From Methanomicrobiales archaeon (GTDB taxonomy: Archaea > Halobacteriota > Methanomicrobia > Methanomicrobiales > JACTUA01): 64,000 nucleotides of DNA. The position numbers and the translations under genes were made by a program. The stretch is from contig JASEFH010000004.1 in NCBI GenBank assembly GCA_030019205.1, positions 62,001 through 126,000 of the forward strand, given 5' to 3'. Of the stretch, positions 44,606 through 53,797 are shown in pieces. Numbering within the stretch: the first letter of the stretch is position 1; every line of letters starts with the position of its first letter. The notes beneath the pieces are model-generated. The model saw only the letters and a program-made list of their open reading frames with translations, made no database searches and was not told the DNA's origin.

Positions 44606-45751
44606 ATGCGAAACGCGTTCCACGTCATGCTCATCCCGACCCTGGGCTGCCCCGCCCGCTGCAGCTACTGCTGGAGTTCCGAGGAGGGATCGCCCCTCAT
44701 GGATATCGAGGTGGTCGGGGAGGTGGTGGAGTGGCTGCAGGATTTCCGAAAGGATCCGGTCACATTCACGTTCCACGGGGGAGAGCCGCTTCTGGCGGGC
44801 GCGGATTTCTACCGGCAGGCGCTGCCCCTGCTCGCCGAAGGGCTGCCGCACCTGAAACCCTCCTTTGCGATGCAGACCAACCTGTGGCGGATGACCGAGG
44901 AGATCGCCCGCATCCTCGCGGAGTACAACGTCCCCATCGGCTCCAGCATCGACGGACCGGAGGCGATCAACGATGCGCAGCGGGGGGAGGGATACTTCGG
45001 GAAGACCATGCGGGGCTTCGCCATCGCGCGGGAGCACGGGGTGCGGGTGAGCTTCATCTGCACCTTCACGTCCCGTTCGGTGGTGCACAAAGAGGAGATT
45101 TTCCACTTCTTCCTCGACAACGGTTTCGTGATGAAACTGCACCCGGCCCTGCCGTCCCTGCGGAGCAGAGAGGCGGATCCCTGGGCGCTCGAACCGCAGG
45201 CGTACGGGGATCTGCTGGTCTACCTTCTGGACAGATCCCTGGAGCACCTGGACGATATCGAGATCAAAAACATCGACGATCTCTGCAGGTGCGTCTTCAC
45301 CCGCCGCGGGACGGTCTGCACCTTTGCGGACTGCATGGCGAACACCTTCGCGGTGGGGCCCGATGGGAGCATCTACCCCTGCTACCGCTTCGTGGGCATG
45401 GCGGAGTGGGTGATGGGCAGCGTGTACGATCACCCCTCGCAGGAGGATCTGGCCCGATCAGAGTCCTGGAAGAGGATGCAGCAGTACAAAGCCTACGTGG
45501 ACGCTGCCTGCGGGTCCTGCCGCCACATCAGGTACTGCCGCGGAGGATGCCCCTACAACGCCCTGGTGCCGGGGGACGGGGAGCTGCGGGGCGTCGATCC
45601 GATGTGCCCTGCGTACAGGAGGATCTTCGACGAGATCTCCGACCGGCTGGATGCCGAGATGTTCGAATCCACGCCGATGGTTTTCCCGGGCGGGCGGAGG
45701 AAGGGGAGAGCGGGGATCATGTCCCTCATCCAGAAGATCGTTGCCCGATAG
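44606..45751 (+). CDS. Radical SAM/SPASM peptide-modifying enzyme
   Basis: 381 aa. The radical SAM core has CPARCSYCW (C-x3-C-x2-C) followed by the FTFHGGEPLLAG and SIDGP segments of the sulfatase-maturase/PqqE group. The C-terminal SPASM region carries CVFTRRGTVC, CMANTF, YPCYRF, ACGSC-x5-CRGGCPYN and CPAYRRIFD, enough for two auxiliary [4Fe-4S] clusters. Such proteins modify ribosomal peptides or proteins. It resembles a methanogen family associated with small Cys-rich peptides, though I see no such peptide on either side. It lies 435 bp downstream of mcrA on the same strand. Confidence 0.85.
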   Translation: MRNAFHVMLIPTLGCPARCSYCWSSEEGSPLMDIEVVGEVVEWLQDFRKDPVTFTFHGGEPLLAGADFYRQALPLLAEGLPHLKPSFAMQTNLWRMTEEIARILAEYNVPIGSSIDGPEAINDAQRGEGYFGKTMRGFAIAREHGVRVSFICTFTSRSVVHKEEIFHFFLDNGFVMKLHPALPSLRSREADPWALEPQAYGDLLVYLLDRSLEHLDDIEIKNIDDLCRCVFTRRGTVCTFADCMANTFAVGPDGSIYPCYRFVGMAEWVMGSVYDHPSQEDLARSESWKRMQQYKAYVDAACGSCRHIRYCRGGCPYNALVPGDGELRGVDPMCPAYRRIFDEISDRLDAEMFESTPMVFPGGRRKGRAGIMSLIQKIVAR

Positions 45752-46931
45752 GGCGGCAAACGGGCACCGGCTCGATACGGGCTGTGGCGGCATGCGGGAA
45801 CTCGACGCCGTCCGTGCGGGGAGTGTCCCCCTCTCTTCGCACCTGTCTCTTGCCGGCCCCCTGGTTGCTCCCCTGTTTGTTCCCGTCCTCCCGGAATCCT
45901 TCGATTCGCAGGCTTTTTCCGCCCGTCTTCGATCGCTGCCGCCAGGACGGATCTCGATGAATCGTGCGGGTCTGCATCCGGTTGACCGCAACACGGGAGA
46001 AGAGGTTCCTGCCCCGGTGCAGCGTCCCGGGACTCCCGCGGTCGCACGACGGATATCCTGTAACCCGATTTACGGGCTCTCCCTTCCGGGAGCGATCGGG
46101 CCGGCGGACGGCGGCGGCGGTCGCCTGCACCCGCCGGGATGAAGAGCCCGAACGCGGAATGCGCCTTCTTCTCCGTCTTCGCACGGGTGCCGTCCGTTCT
46201 ATGCCGACACTCGCCGCCGCTCCCCGGGCCGTGTCCGCGGCGGACCTGCAGGTGTTTCCCGTCCGGATGCCGCTGCAGCACCTCCCGGATTGCCGTCGCC
46301 TTCCCCGCCGGGATCAGCCGTTCCCGGAAGGTTACCGGGGCGGATGCGATCCGGGATCTTCTCCGAAAATTTTCGGGAACAGGCGGCAGACGATGCGGTC
46401 GTCCCCCTTTCTCCCGGAAGGCCTCCCGATCGATCCCGGATGCGGGTTCGGGAGAGGTCACCTCAGGGTATCCGGATGCGTGGATGCGCCTCGTTCGGCG
46501 CACAATCGGCGCGAGTCTCCCGCGCGCACCTCTGCGTCCTGCTCCGGCAGATCTCTCGCGGGATCGGGAGGAGTATTCGAAATTCTCCCCGGCATGGGCC
46601 TCTCCGTGGGGGCAGGACGCCTGTCTTCGCGGACGCGCATTCGGTCGTGGCATGCCGACGGCACCTTCCCCGGCGATCGGCGCCGATCGGGCAGCCCGGG
46701 GATCCGGCAGCCGAACCGCGGGAGGGGGCTCTATCGTGCTGGCGGTACGGGAACGGGGAGAGGCGGGGGCTCCTCCGGATCCCCCCCATTGGTTCGACAG
46801 GACCCGGCGGCAGGGACCGGAATCGTCATCGAGCCCCCCTCCCGCGGATCGGGGAAGCGACCCGGATGCGTTTACGGGATACGGCTCGGGGCCGGGAGGA
46901 GTGCAAGGCTGCCCCGGCGTTCCGGCCGTGC
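45752..46931. other. Long stretch without a supportable gene
   Basis: About 1.2 kb. Long frames stay open on both strands because of very high GC, but their translations are Arg/Pro/Gly/Ser-rich with no domain or ribosome site. It may be the remains of a lost gene between the SPASM enzyme and the ZIP transporter, which converge here. Confidence 0.45.
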
Positions 46932-47669
46932 CTAGTGCAGCAGCTCCAGGAGAGCGATCGTCCCGATCCCGATCAGGATGAGCAGGAGCTGCTGGATACC
47001 TTCTGTCAGCCTCGGCATGCGGTGGAGGTGCGGGAACAGATCGGCTGTGGAGATGTAGATGAAGCTCGCCGCCGAGATGGCCATGACGTACGGTACGTAC
47101 TCCGTGAGAACGGAGAGGAAGAAATAGCTCCCTACCGCACCGCCAAGCGTGGCAAGCCCCGAGAGGGTGTTGTAGACGAAGGCACGAGTCCTCGAATAGC
47201 CGGAGTGCAGAAGAATGCCGAAGTCCCCCACCTCCTGCGGGACCTCGTGGGCGATGACCGCCAGGGAGACGGCGATTCCGAGGGGGATCGAGGTGAGGAA
47301 GCTGGCGGCGATGACGACCCCGTCCGTCAGGTTGTGGAAGGCGTCTCCCGCCAGGATCAGGGATCCCGATACGTCGTGCACCTCGCAGTGCTCGTCGTGG
47401 CAGTGCCGCCAGATGAGGAGTTTCTCGAGGAGGAAGAAGAGGACGATCCCGGCAAGAACGGTGGTGAGCGTGGCGGAAGGGGAAATCAGATCCAGGGTCT
47501 CCGGAATCAGCGCCAGGAATGCCCCTCCCAGCAGCGTCCCTGCGGAGTAACTGATGAGTATGGGAACGATCCTGTCCTGCAGCCAGCCGGGGAAGAGGAG
47601 AAGAGCGGCGGCCAAGGTGATCCCACCGACGCTCCCCAGCAGACTGAACGCCACGATCCAGGATAGCAC
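46932..47669 (-). CDS. ZIP-family divalent metal transporter
   Basis: 245 aa with about eight transmembrane helices. The conserved metal-path helices are present: GDAFHNLTDGVVIAASF and IAHEVPQEVGDFGILL (H-N-x3-D and H-E-x2-Q-E patterns). A His/Cys loop HCHDEHCEVHD between helices 3 and 4 likely senses or binds zinc. ZIP carriers import zinc, iron or related ions into the cytoplasm. The start is GTG (47669) or TTG (47672), after GGAGGAG. Metal identity is not deducible. Confidence 0.88.
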   Translation of the reverse strand: MLSWIVAFSLLGSVGGITLAAALLLFPGWLQDRIVPILISYSAGTLLGGAFLALIPETLDLISPSATLTTVLAGIVLFFLLEKLLIWRHCHDEHCEVHDVSGSLILAGDAFHNLTDGVVIAASFLTSIPLGIAVSLAVIAHEVPQEVGDFGILLHSGYSRTRAFVYNTLSGLATLGGAVGSYFFLSVLTEYVPYVMAISAASFIYISTADLFPHLHRMPRLTEGIQQLLLILIGIGTIALLELLH

Positions 47670-47672
47670 CAA

Positions 47673-48071
47673 CTACGACTCCTCCGTACGTCCCCTGCAG
47701 GCGGCGGATGCGTTTCTGCACGCGAACTCCCTGCCATGACGGAAAAATATCTCCGATCCGCGCTGCATTCCGATATTATAATGTGCAATGGAGATTTAAA
47801 GACCCCACTATCGGGATCCCCCGGGCCTTCGGCACCGCGTCCGTGCGGTCCGCCGCCAGACCGGTGAGAGAGCGAAGGCTGCGCGGATCCCGCGGCGATA
47901 CGCCGGTGTCTGCAGGCTTCGCCCCTCCTCGATCCCCCGGACGGGTTCGTCTGTCGCGCGGCGGACTCCCCCGCGGGTGGGGGTGTCCCTCCCTCGAGAA
48001 CGAGAGGATAGCCGGCATCCCGGAGAAACGCTCACCGGAACGCCGCTGGCCGCAGAGGCGGATCTTGCCGT
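47673..48071. other. Gene-free region holding the ZIP promoter
   Basis: About 400 bp between atwA's stop and the ZIP start, both minus strand. An AT-rich block at 47775-47807 (ATATTATAATG and ATTTAAAG) could be the ZIP promoter, giving a leader near 100 nt. The rest is GC-rich and featureless. Confidence 0.4.
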
Positions 48072-49676
48072 TTAGAACGCGGCTATTTCCCCCTCGACGC
48101 CCTCCAGCCCGGCAAGCACCTCGTCCGGTCTGCCCATCCTCGCCACCTTTCCGCCCCGCATCAGGATCAGCCGATCGCACACCTCCCTCACAAACTCCAT
48201 GTCGTGCGAGACGACGATGAACGTCTCCTCCATCTCCTGGCGGGCCTGGAGGATGGAGTGTTTCACGTCGATCTTGGTGATGGGGTCCATGGTGCCGGTC
48301 GGTTCGTCCAGGATCACCATGCGGGGTTCGCGGATCAGCACCTGGGCGAGGGCCACGCGGTGCCGCTCCCCCTCCGAGAGCTGACCCGGGTAGCGGTCCA
48401 GGATCTCGCGGCTCTTCTCCTCGGAGAAGCCGGCCATGCGCAGCGTGAGCACGGCCTTGCGCACCGCCAGTTCCTTGGGGAACTCGAGCCCGATCGCATC
48501 GGTGAGGTTGTCGAGCACGGTGCGGTGGGGGTAGAGGTCGTACTCCTGGTGCAGCAGCCCGATATACTCCTTCGCCCGCCCCCGCTGGTCGATCCCCGGC
48601 TTGGTCATGTCGATCCAGGTGTCCCCGATGCGGATGTTCATCTCCCCGCTCGTCGGCTCGATGATCCCCGCCATGATCCGGGAGAGCGTCGTCTTGCCCG
48701 CACCGCTGGCTCCCACGATGCCCAGGATCTCCTTCTCCGCAATCTCGAAGCTGACCCCGTTCACCGCCCGGACCATGCCCCGGTCCAGGGTGATGTACTT
48801 CTTCGTCACATCCCGCGCGACCAGAACTGCCTTCCCCGCGGGGCAGACGCCCTCCTCTACGGCAGCTCCGCGCTGCTGCAGAAAATGCGCCACGATCTCC
48901 TTCGGAGAGCCTATCGATGCGATCCTGCCGTCTTCCAGGAGGAGCGCCCTGTCTGCCACATCCTCGATCACGCGTGAGAAGTGGGACGTGATCACCATGC
49001 TCATGCCGTTCTCCCGCACGGCCCCCACCAGCATGTCGTGAACAAGAGCGGACGTGGCCGGATCGAGCGTTCCCGTGGGTTCGTCGGCGAAGAGGACGGC
49101 CGGCTCCTTCGCGAGCTGGCGGGCGAGCACCACCCGCTGCTTCTCCCCGCCGGAGAGGTCCCGGGCGATGTGCATCATGCGGTGGGAGAGCCTCACCCGG
49201 TCGATCAGCTCGGCGGCGCGGCTGATGGCCGATTCCGGAGGATGCCCCGCATCGTCCAGCGCCCGCAGCACGTTCTCGATCACCCGGTCGTTGCCGTAGA
49301 GGGCGAACGTCCGCTGGAACATGGTCGCCGTCCGCCGCATGACCCGCCGCCGCAGCCCTTCGTCATCCGTATTCCAGAGATCGATGTCCATGGACGTGAG
49401 GTCTCCCCCGCAGAGCGGACAGGGCATGCCGGCTCTTCCGGGAAGTTCGAGACGGGAGCATCGGGTGCAGGCGGACAGGTGGTAGACAATCCTGCCGCCG
49501 GTCGGGGGATGATCCAGACCCCGCAGCAGGTGCATCAGCACCGTCTTCCCGGCTCCGCTTCTTCCAATGACTCCCAGGATCTCTCCGCTTCCGATCTGGA
49601 AGGAGATGTGCTTCAGGACCTCCTTTCCGTCAAAGGACATGCAGAGATCTTCCACTGTAACCAATGGCGTCTTCAT
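48072..49676 (-). CDS. atwA: MCR activation ATPase, component A2
   Basis: 534 aa protein of two fused ABC ATPase domains, no membrane segments. Walker [10 protein letters not shown] and GASGAGKTT; signature motifs LSGGEKQRV and LSEGERHRV; Walker [14 protein letters not shown] and [13 protein letters not shown] zinc-ribbon-like insertion in domain 1, [20 protein letters not shown], matches the A2 family. It powers reductive activation of the MCR Ni centre together with McrC. ATG 49676 has AGGTGA upstream; GTG 49682 is in frame. Single gene with its own promoter. Confidence 0.92.
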   Translation of the reverse strand: MKTPLVTVEDLCMSFDGKEVLKHISFQIGSGEILGVIGRSGAGKTVLMHLLRGLDHPPTGGRIVYHLSACTRCSRLELPGRAGMPCPLCGGDLTSMDIDLWNTDDEGLRRRVMRRTATMFQRTFALYGNDRVIENVLRALDDAGHPPESAISRAAELIDRVRLSHRMMHIARDLSGGEKQRVVLARQLAKEPAVLFADEPTGTLDPATSALVHDMLVGAVRENGMSMVITSHFSRVIEDVADRALLLEDGRIASIGSPKEIVAHFLQQRGAAVEEGVCPAGKAVLVARDVTKKYITLDRGMVRAVNGVSFEIAEKEILGIVGASGAGKTTLSRIMAGIIEPTSGEMNIRIGDTWIDMTKPGIDQRGRAKEYIGLLHQEYDLYPHRTVLDNLTDAIGLEFPKELAVRKAVLTLRMAGFSEEKSREILDRYPGQLSEGERHRVALAQVLIREPRMVILDEPTGTMDPITKIDVKHSILQARQEMEETFIVVSHDMEFVREVCDRLILMRGGKVARMGRPDEVLAGLEGVEGEIAAF

Positions 49677-49800
49677 GCTCACCTCTCCCTGCCGCGGTCA
49701 TGTATCAGGATCCGTTCCGTGATCGGGACGGCTGTCAGCGGGACACTTCTCCACAGCCATCCCCGCAACCCGGATCCCCGGATGGGTCGGGGACGACTCC

Positions 49801-49837
49801 GTATATATTACTCATAAGCGCATAAATAAAAAAGGTT
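49801..49837 (-). promoter_or_regulatory. atwA promoter with TGAGTAATA motif
   Basis: On the minus strand a T7 run (terminating the DUF134 gene) and TTATTTAT (TATA) are followed by GCGCTTATGAGTAATATATA (49821-49802). The TATGAGTAATA core also occurs at 59684-59694, and TGAGTAATA at 61336-61344, both downstream of a TATA box. The atwA leader would be about 120 nt. Confidence 0.6.
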
Positions 49838-49864
49838 GCGGCAGGCCCACCTGCTCTGCCCCCC

Positions 49865-50287
49865 TCACGTCCCGGAGTGCGGTTCGTCCCGGGAGCAGCG
49901 CCGCCACGGACAGGGATCCGTCCCTCTCACCGGACAGGTGCCGGCGATCTTGGGGCAGAGCTCCGTGTTCTCCCGGGCGCAGCCGGCTACCTCGATCGCC
50001 TTGCCATACACCAGGGCATCCGCGATCTTGCGGCGCGCCTCGTGCAGATCCCGCCAGGCCGTCTTCCGTGAGACACCGAGGGTCGCAGCGGCGGTCTCCT
50101 GGTTGAGACCCTCCAGATCGACCAGCCGCAGGATCTCGAGCTCCTCGGGGAGAATCCGCACCATCTCCTCGTTCGGACAGCACCGCGGTTCGTAGCACCG
50201 CGACTGCGCCGCGCTCTCGATCACCCTGTTGATCCGGGGCCTGCCCCGGCGGCGAGGCTGCGCGCCCAAGGTATCGGGACCAGACAT
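49865..50287 (-). CDS. DUF134/UPF0251 helix-turn-helix protein
   Basis: 140 aa. After a basic start (RRRGRPRINR) come a Cys-containing YEPRCCPNEE segment and an HTH of the sigma-70 region 4 type: LPEELEILRLVDLEGLNQETAAATLGVSRKTAWRDLHEARRKIADAL. This is the DUF134 family, often next to or fused with NifX-like proteins in other genomes. The C-terminal third has cysteines (CAREN, LCPKIAGTCP, DPCPWRRC) that may bind a metal or cluster. Start MSGPD at 50287; ATG 50323 is in frame but inside a probable promoter. Candidate metal-responsive regulator. Confidence 0.82.
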   Translation of the reverse strand: MSGPDTLGAQPRRRGRPRINRVIESAAQSRCYEPRCCPNEEMVRILPEELEILRLVDLEGLNQETAAATLGVSRKTAWRDLHEARRKIADALVYGKAIEVAGCARENTELCPKIAGTCPVRGTDPCPWRRCSRDEPHSGT

Positions 50288-50365
50288 CCTGGCAACTCTC
50301 CCGCCCTTATAGTAAGCTCTCATACCTAGTATTATTTCTGGAGACCCCCGCCGCGGATACGCCGA

Positions 50366-51244
50366 TCAGATGTCCACGCCGAGTGCCGATCGGACGACGA
50401 GGCCGATCGCGAACGATGCCGCCGCAATGCCGAGGCTGATTGCAGCCATCTCCGAAAACCTCCTCCAGAAGGGGAGCCCCTTCGCGACCGAGATGTAGAA
50501 TGTGAATGCCAGAATCACCAGAATGGCTCCGGTGAGGGTGAGGGGGAGAGCCGCGAACGGGTTCTCCAGGAGCAGGTAGGGCGCGACCAGCACCCCGACC
50601 GTCGCCACGTACGCCCCTCCCGTGTAGACGGCCGCCGTCAGCGGGCTTTCCCGACCGTCCGACTTCCGCGAGAGGTACTCGGATGCCCCCATGGAGAGCG
50701 AGGCGGCAATCCCCGTGATGATGCCCGCACCGGCGATGAGGCGGGCGTTCTGGAGCGCAAACGTCAGCCCGGCGAGGGTGCCCGTGAACTCGACCAGGGC
50801 ATCGTTCAGTCCCAGCACGACCGAACCCACGTAGCGGAGCGCCTTCTCGTCGATCATCCCCGCGAGCTGGTTCTCGTGCTCGATCTCGTCCGCTGCGATC
50901 CGCCCCGCCAGAGGGATCTCCGCCGAGAGTCTGCGGTACTCTCCGATCGCCCGGTTCTCTCCCCCCTCCATCAGCTGGATTCCGAACGTGATCCCGAGGA
51001 TGCGGGCAATGCCGCAGTACAGCCAGATGCGCAGGGCATCCGGCTGGACCGGCTCCCCGGTCAGATCTCTCCAGAGCCGGTAATGCCTGTGCTCCTCTTC
51101 TGCCAGCCGTAACAGCACCTGCCGGTTGCTCCCCTCCGGCACCGAATGCGCGAGCATTCGGTAGATGTGATGCTCGGTCAACTCCCCCCTCTGGAGAGCG
51201 AGGATCTCCGTTCGCAGGTGCTGCGGGATCGATTGGTCTCTCAT
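50366..51244 (-). CDS. Ferritin-like domain fused to VIT1/CCC1 transporter
   Basis: 292 aa. Residues 1-140 are a rubrerythrin/ferritin-like helical domain with Glu and E-E-x2-H patterns (RLAEEEHRHYRLW, ADEIEHENQLAG). Residues 140-292 are the membrane part of the VIT1/CCC1 iron-manganese family with about five helices (GLNDALVEFTGTLAGL, GIAASLSMGASEYLSRKS). Such fusions probably export or sequester Fe2+ or Mn2+. It is immediately upstream of the DUF134 gene on the same strand, 78 bp apart. Confidence 0.88.
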   Translation of the reverse strand: MRDQSIPQHLRTEILALQRGELTEHHIYRMLAHSVPEGSNRQVLLRLAEEEHRHYRLWRDLTGEPVQPDALRIWLYCGIARILGITFGIQLMEGGENRAIGEYRRLSAEIPLAGRIAADEIEHENQLAGMIDEKALRYVGSVVLGLNDALVEFTGTLAGLTFALQNARLIAGAGIITGIAASLSMGASEYLSRKSDGRESPLTAAVYTGGAYVATVGVLVAPYLLLENPFAALPLTLTGAILVILAFTFYISVAKGLPFWRRFSEMAAISLGIAAASFAIGLVVRSALGVDI

Positions 51245-51955
51245 CGCTCAGTGCGATCCTTAGGCAGCCGACCTGATTACCCTATGTCTTCGATGGGGGG
51301 ACGCATCCCTTCCTGCATGAGACATCCGCCGCTCGGAGGAGGGCGGCGGATGGTCCGGGGGGTGTGCCGGGGGGACAGCGGGGAAAGGGGGCGGAGATGC
51401 TATGCCGGAAGGGTCTGCCGCAGGACGGAACGCCCGTACGGAGGCTGACCTTTCCGTGCCCACCCGCTTGTGCACGAGCTGCGAAGGGAAGAGGGCTGCC
51501 GCAGGATCCGCCTTTCCGGCGAAGTCCCCGCAGGTGGTTCTCTCTCCTTACGGTCCTTCAAAGCACCGTTCACTCCCCTCCCCGGATGGCACCGATCCGG
51601 GCTGCCATTGCGGGGACGGCAGGGGAAGGTTCTACAACGATCGAATCGCCCATCCGCAGGCGGGCATGCTCTTCTGCGGATGCCGTGGGTGCATGGCGCC
51701 TCTGGGGCAGGGGACAGGAAGAAAATCATGGTATATGGGGGAACAAAACCTTTTCGCACCAATCCTCACCGTATGTGAAACGAGGGGAATCTATCCGGAT
51801 TCCGGTCCCGGGGGAGAGGTATCTTCGAGTTCGTTCGGATGCACCCGATCACGGTTCGGAACCCGTAGGAACGTGAACAACGCCGCAGCGAACTCCTGCC
51901 CGTGAATACGCCTCTCTGTACCTTCGGATTGCAGCCGGGACCCCGGGTGCACGAG
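51245..51955. other. Gene-free region upstream of mtr
   Basis: About 700 bp. Several short frames are open, none convincing. The 3' part (from 51956) is AT-rich promoter DNA for mtr, annotated separately. Confidence 0.4.
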
Positions 51956-51971
51956 CACAACTTTTTTTACA

Positions 51972-52070
51972 TTAAGGTAACTTAAGATGCTTAATTCGGG
52001 CGTATACCCCTGTATCTTCCGAAACTGCGCATTTAAAGGGTGCACCTTTTCGAAAACTTTAATAAAACGC
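51972..52070 (+). promoter_or_regulatory. mtr promoter region with TTAAG-GTAA-CTTAA palindrome
   Basis: A perfect 5-bp-arm palindrome TTAAG-GTAA-CTTAA at 51972-51985 lies about 75 bp upstream of the likely core promoter. CGAAAACTTTAATAAAACGC at 52051-52070 gives BRE plus TATA (TTTAATAAA), predicting a start near 52088 and a leader of about 55 nt to mtrE with GGGAGGAT as ribosome site. The palindrome is a candidate operator. Confidence 0.5.
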
Positions 52071-52141
52071 CAAACGACTTTTAGTTGAACCACAAAAGGT
52101 TTGTAGTTGCTCTCGTGCACAGCACGCGGGGAGGATGCTAA

Positions 52142-53041
52142 ATGGTTGACCAAATTGTGTTTGGCATCGGAATAACTGCACTGGCCGGAGCTCTCGCCAC
52201 TGTGGCCGGCGCTGCGGAAGACACGGAATCTGATATCGGGTCCCAGGGTGATCCGAACTCTCAGGTTCAGCTGGCTCCGCAGATGGGGTACATTCACCGA
52301 ATTTTCAACAAAGCGATTGCCGGTGAACCCCCTGCCTACGGATTGTGGGTAGCGCTGGGTGCTGGAGTGGCATGGGCTCTGATGGCCATGCAGGTGAATG
52401 CGGTGCTCGCGATCATCCTCGGTTCTGCGCTGGCAGTCTTCGTTCAGGGGATCTATGCCACCACGGCATACCTGGGGAGAATCGCAAGTCTTGCAAAGTT
52501 CGGACAGCCGGTGTACATCGATATCATCAAGTCGATGACCACCGTGACCATGGCGCACGCGTTCGTGGCCGTATTCACGACTGTGACGGTGTGCTACCTG
52601 ATCAACGTGGCTCTGGGCCACCCGTTCCCGCTGCCGCTGCTCGGCCTCGTATGGGGTATTGCCCTCGGTGCGGCAGGTTCTGCGACCGGTAACCCGTTCT
52701 ACGGGAAAGAGCGGCAGTACCAGTCCCAGAAGTTCGGTGCGGGCGTACCGATTGCTGCTTCGGGCAACATCGTGCGGTACGCAGAGGCCGGCGAGCGCAA
52801 CTCGCTGGATAACGGATGGTTCTCGTCCAAACTCGGCGGTCCTGCGTCGGGTGTCTGTTTTGGTCTGATCGTCTTCTTCGAACTCTGGCGTACGGTCATC
52901 TTCGAGGAGATCGCAAACGGCTGGGGTGCCGTCATCGTCGGCATTCTGGTGATCCTGATCTTCGCCGTCATCGACCGCTACATCGAGATCTGGGCCCGCA
53001 AGACCTACGGTCCGTATGGAAAACCAGAGGAGGCGGCGTAA
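52142..53041 (+). CDS. mtrE: Tetrahydromethanopterin S-methyltransferase subunit E
   Basis: 299 aa membrane subunit of the Na+-translocating methyl-H4MPT:CoM methyltransferase. About six helices; early GALATVAGAAEDTESDIGSQGDPNSQVQLAPQMGYIHR (shown here by its SQGDPNSQVQLAPQ part) is family-specific. MtrE, D and C form the sodium-conducting membrane part. First gene of the operon; mtrD starts at the next base. Confidence 0.96.
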   Translation: MVDQIVFGIGITALAGALATVAGAAEDTESDIGSQGDPNSQVQLAPQMGYIHRIFNKAIAGEPPAYGLWVALGAGVAWALMAMQVNAVLAIILGSALAVFVQGIYATTAYLGRIASLAKFGQPVYIDIIKSMTTVTMAHAFVAVFTTVTVCYLINVALGHPFPLPLLGLVWGIALGAAGSATGNPFYGKERQYQSQKFGAGVPIAASGNIVRYAEAGERNSLDNGWFSSKLGGPASGVCFGLIVFFELWRTVIFEEIANGWGAVIVGILVILIFAVIDRYIEIWARKTYGPYGKPEEAA

Positions 53042-53788
53042 ATGGTCGTCCTTGAGACTCTCGGAATCATGGTCATACTCATCGCACTCATCGGCATCAT
53101 CATCGGCGGTGTGCTCATCGGATTCGGCGTGCACTTCGTGCCGGTAGGGGGTGCGCCGGCAGCCATGGGCCAGGCGCCGGGCATTGCGACCGGCGTCGCG
53201 ATGCTTGCGGCGGGTGCAGGGCTCGCCGGGCTCTTCGGTGGTGCCTGGGCAGCGGAACTGGGGCTGCTGGTCGCCCTCGCCGCGGGGGCCGTCGGCGGCG
53301 GGCTCATGATGGCGATCACCCAGCTCATGGTGAACATCATATACATCTTCGGCATGGGTATTCCTGTGGCGTCCGGCAAGGTGGCAAAGGATCCCATCAC
53401 CGGTGACACGCAGACGGAGTTCAAGTCCCAGGGTACCGAAGGTCACGGTCTCCCGTTCGTCTCCTACGCGGGGGGCGTGATCGGCGGCATGCTGGGCGGT
53501 CTGGGCGGAACGCTCATCTACGTCATGCTTCTCGACGTCTACCTGGACGCGCTTCCGCTCATCTACAGCACGAACAAAGAGGCAATCTATCTCGTGGCGG
53601 TATCGCTCGCCGGTATCTTCGCCGTCGGGATGTTCCTCGTGAATGCGGTGCTTGCCGCCTACAACATCACGGGCACCATCGAGGGTCCGCACGACCCCAA
53701 GTTCAAGCGGTTCCCCCGTGACATCGTGGCATCTGCGATTGCGACGGCAGTCACCGGTATCTTCGCCCTCGGGCTCGTGCTGGTGTGA
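53042..53788 (+). CDS. mtrD: Tetrahydromethanopterin S-methyltransferase subunit D
   Basis: 248 aa integral membrane subunit with about six hydrophobic helices (IALIGIIIGGVLIGFGVHF, GGLGGTLIYVMLLDVYLD) and the cytoplasmic DPITGDTQTEFKSQGTEGHGLP loop, conserved in MtrD. Works with MtrE and MtrC in Na+ transport. mtrC follows after 9 bp. Confidence 0.95.
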   Translation: MVVLETLGIMVILIALIGIIIGGVLIGFGVHFVPVGGAPAAMGQAPGIATGVAMLAAGAGLAGLFGGAWAAELGLLVALAAGAVGGGLMMAITQLMVNIIYIFGMGIPVASGKVAKDPITGDTQTEFKSQGTEGHGLPFVSYAGGVIGGMLGGLGGTLIYVMLLDVYLDALPLIYSTNKEAIYLVAVSLAGIFAVGMFLVNAVLAAYNITGTIEGPHDPKFKRFPRDIVASAIATAVTGIFALGLVLV

Positions 53789-53797
53789 GGTGTTCGC

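Noticed and set aside
45553-47721. 722-aa minus-strand frame covering the ZIP gene and the empty region
   Set aside because: Its first part is a shadow of the ZIP gene and the last part is antisense to the SPASM gene; composition is nonsense-like.
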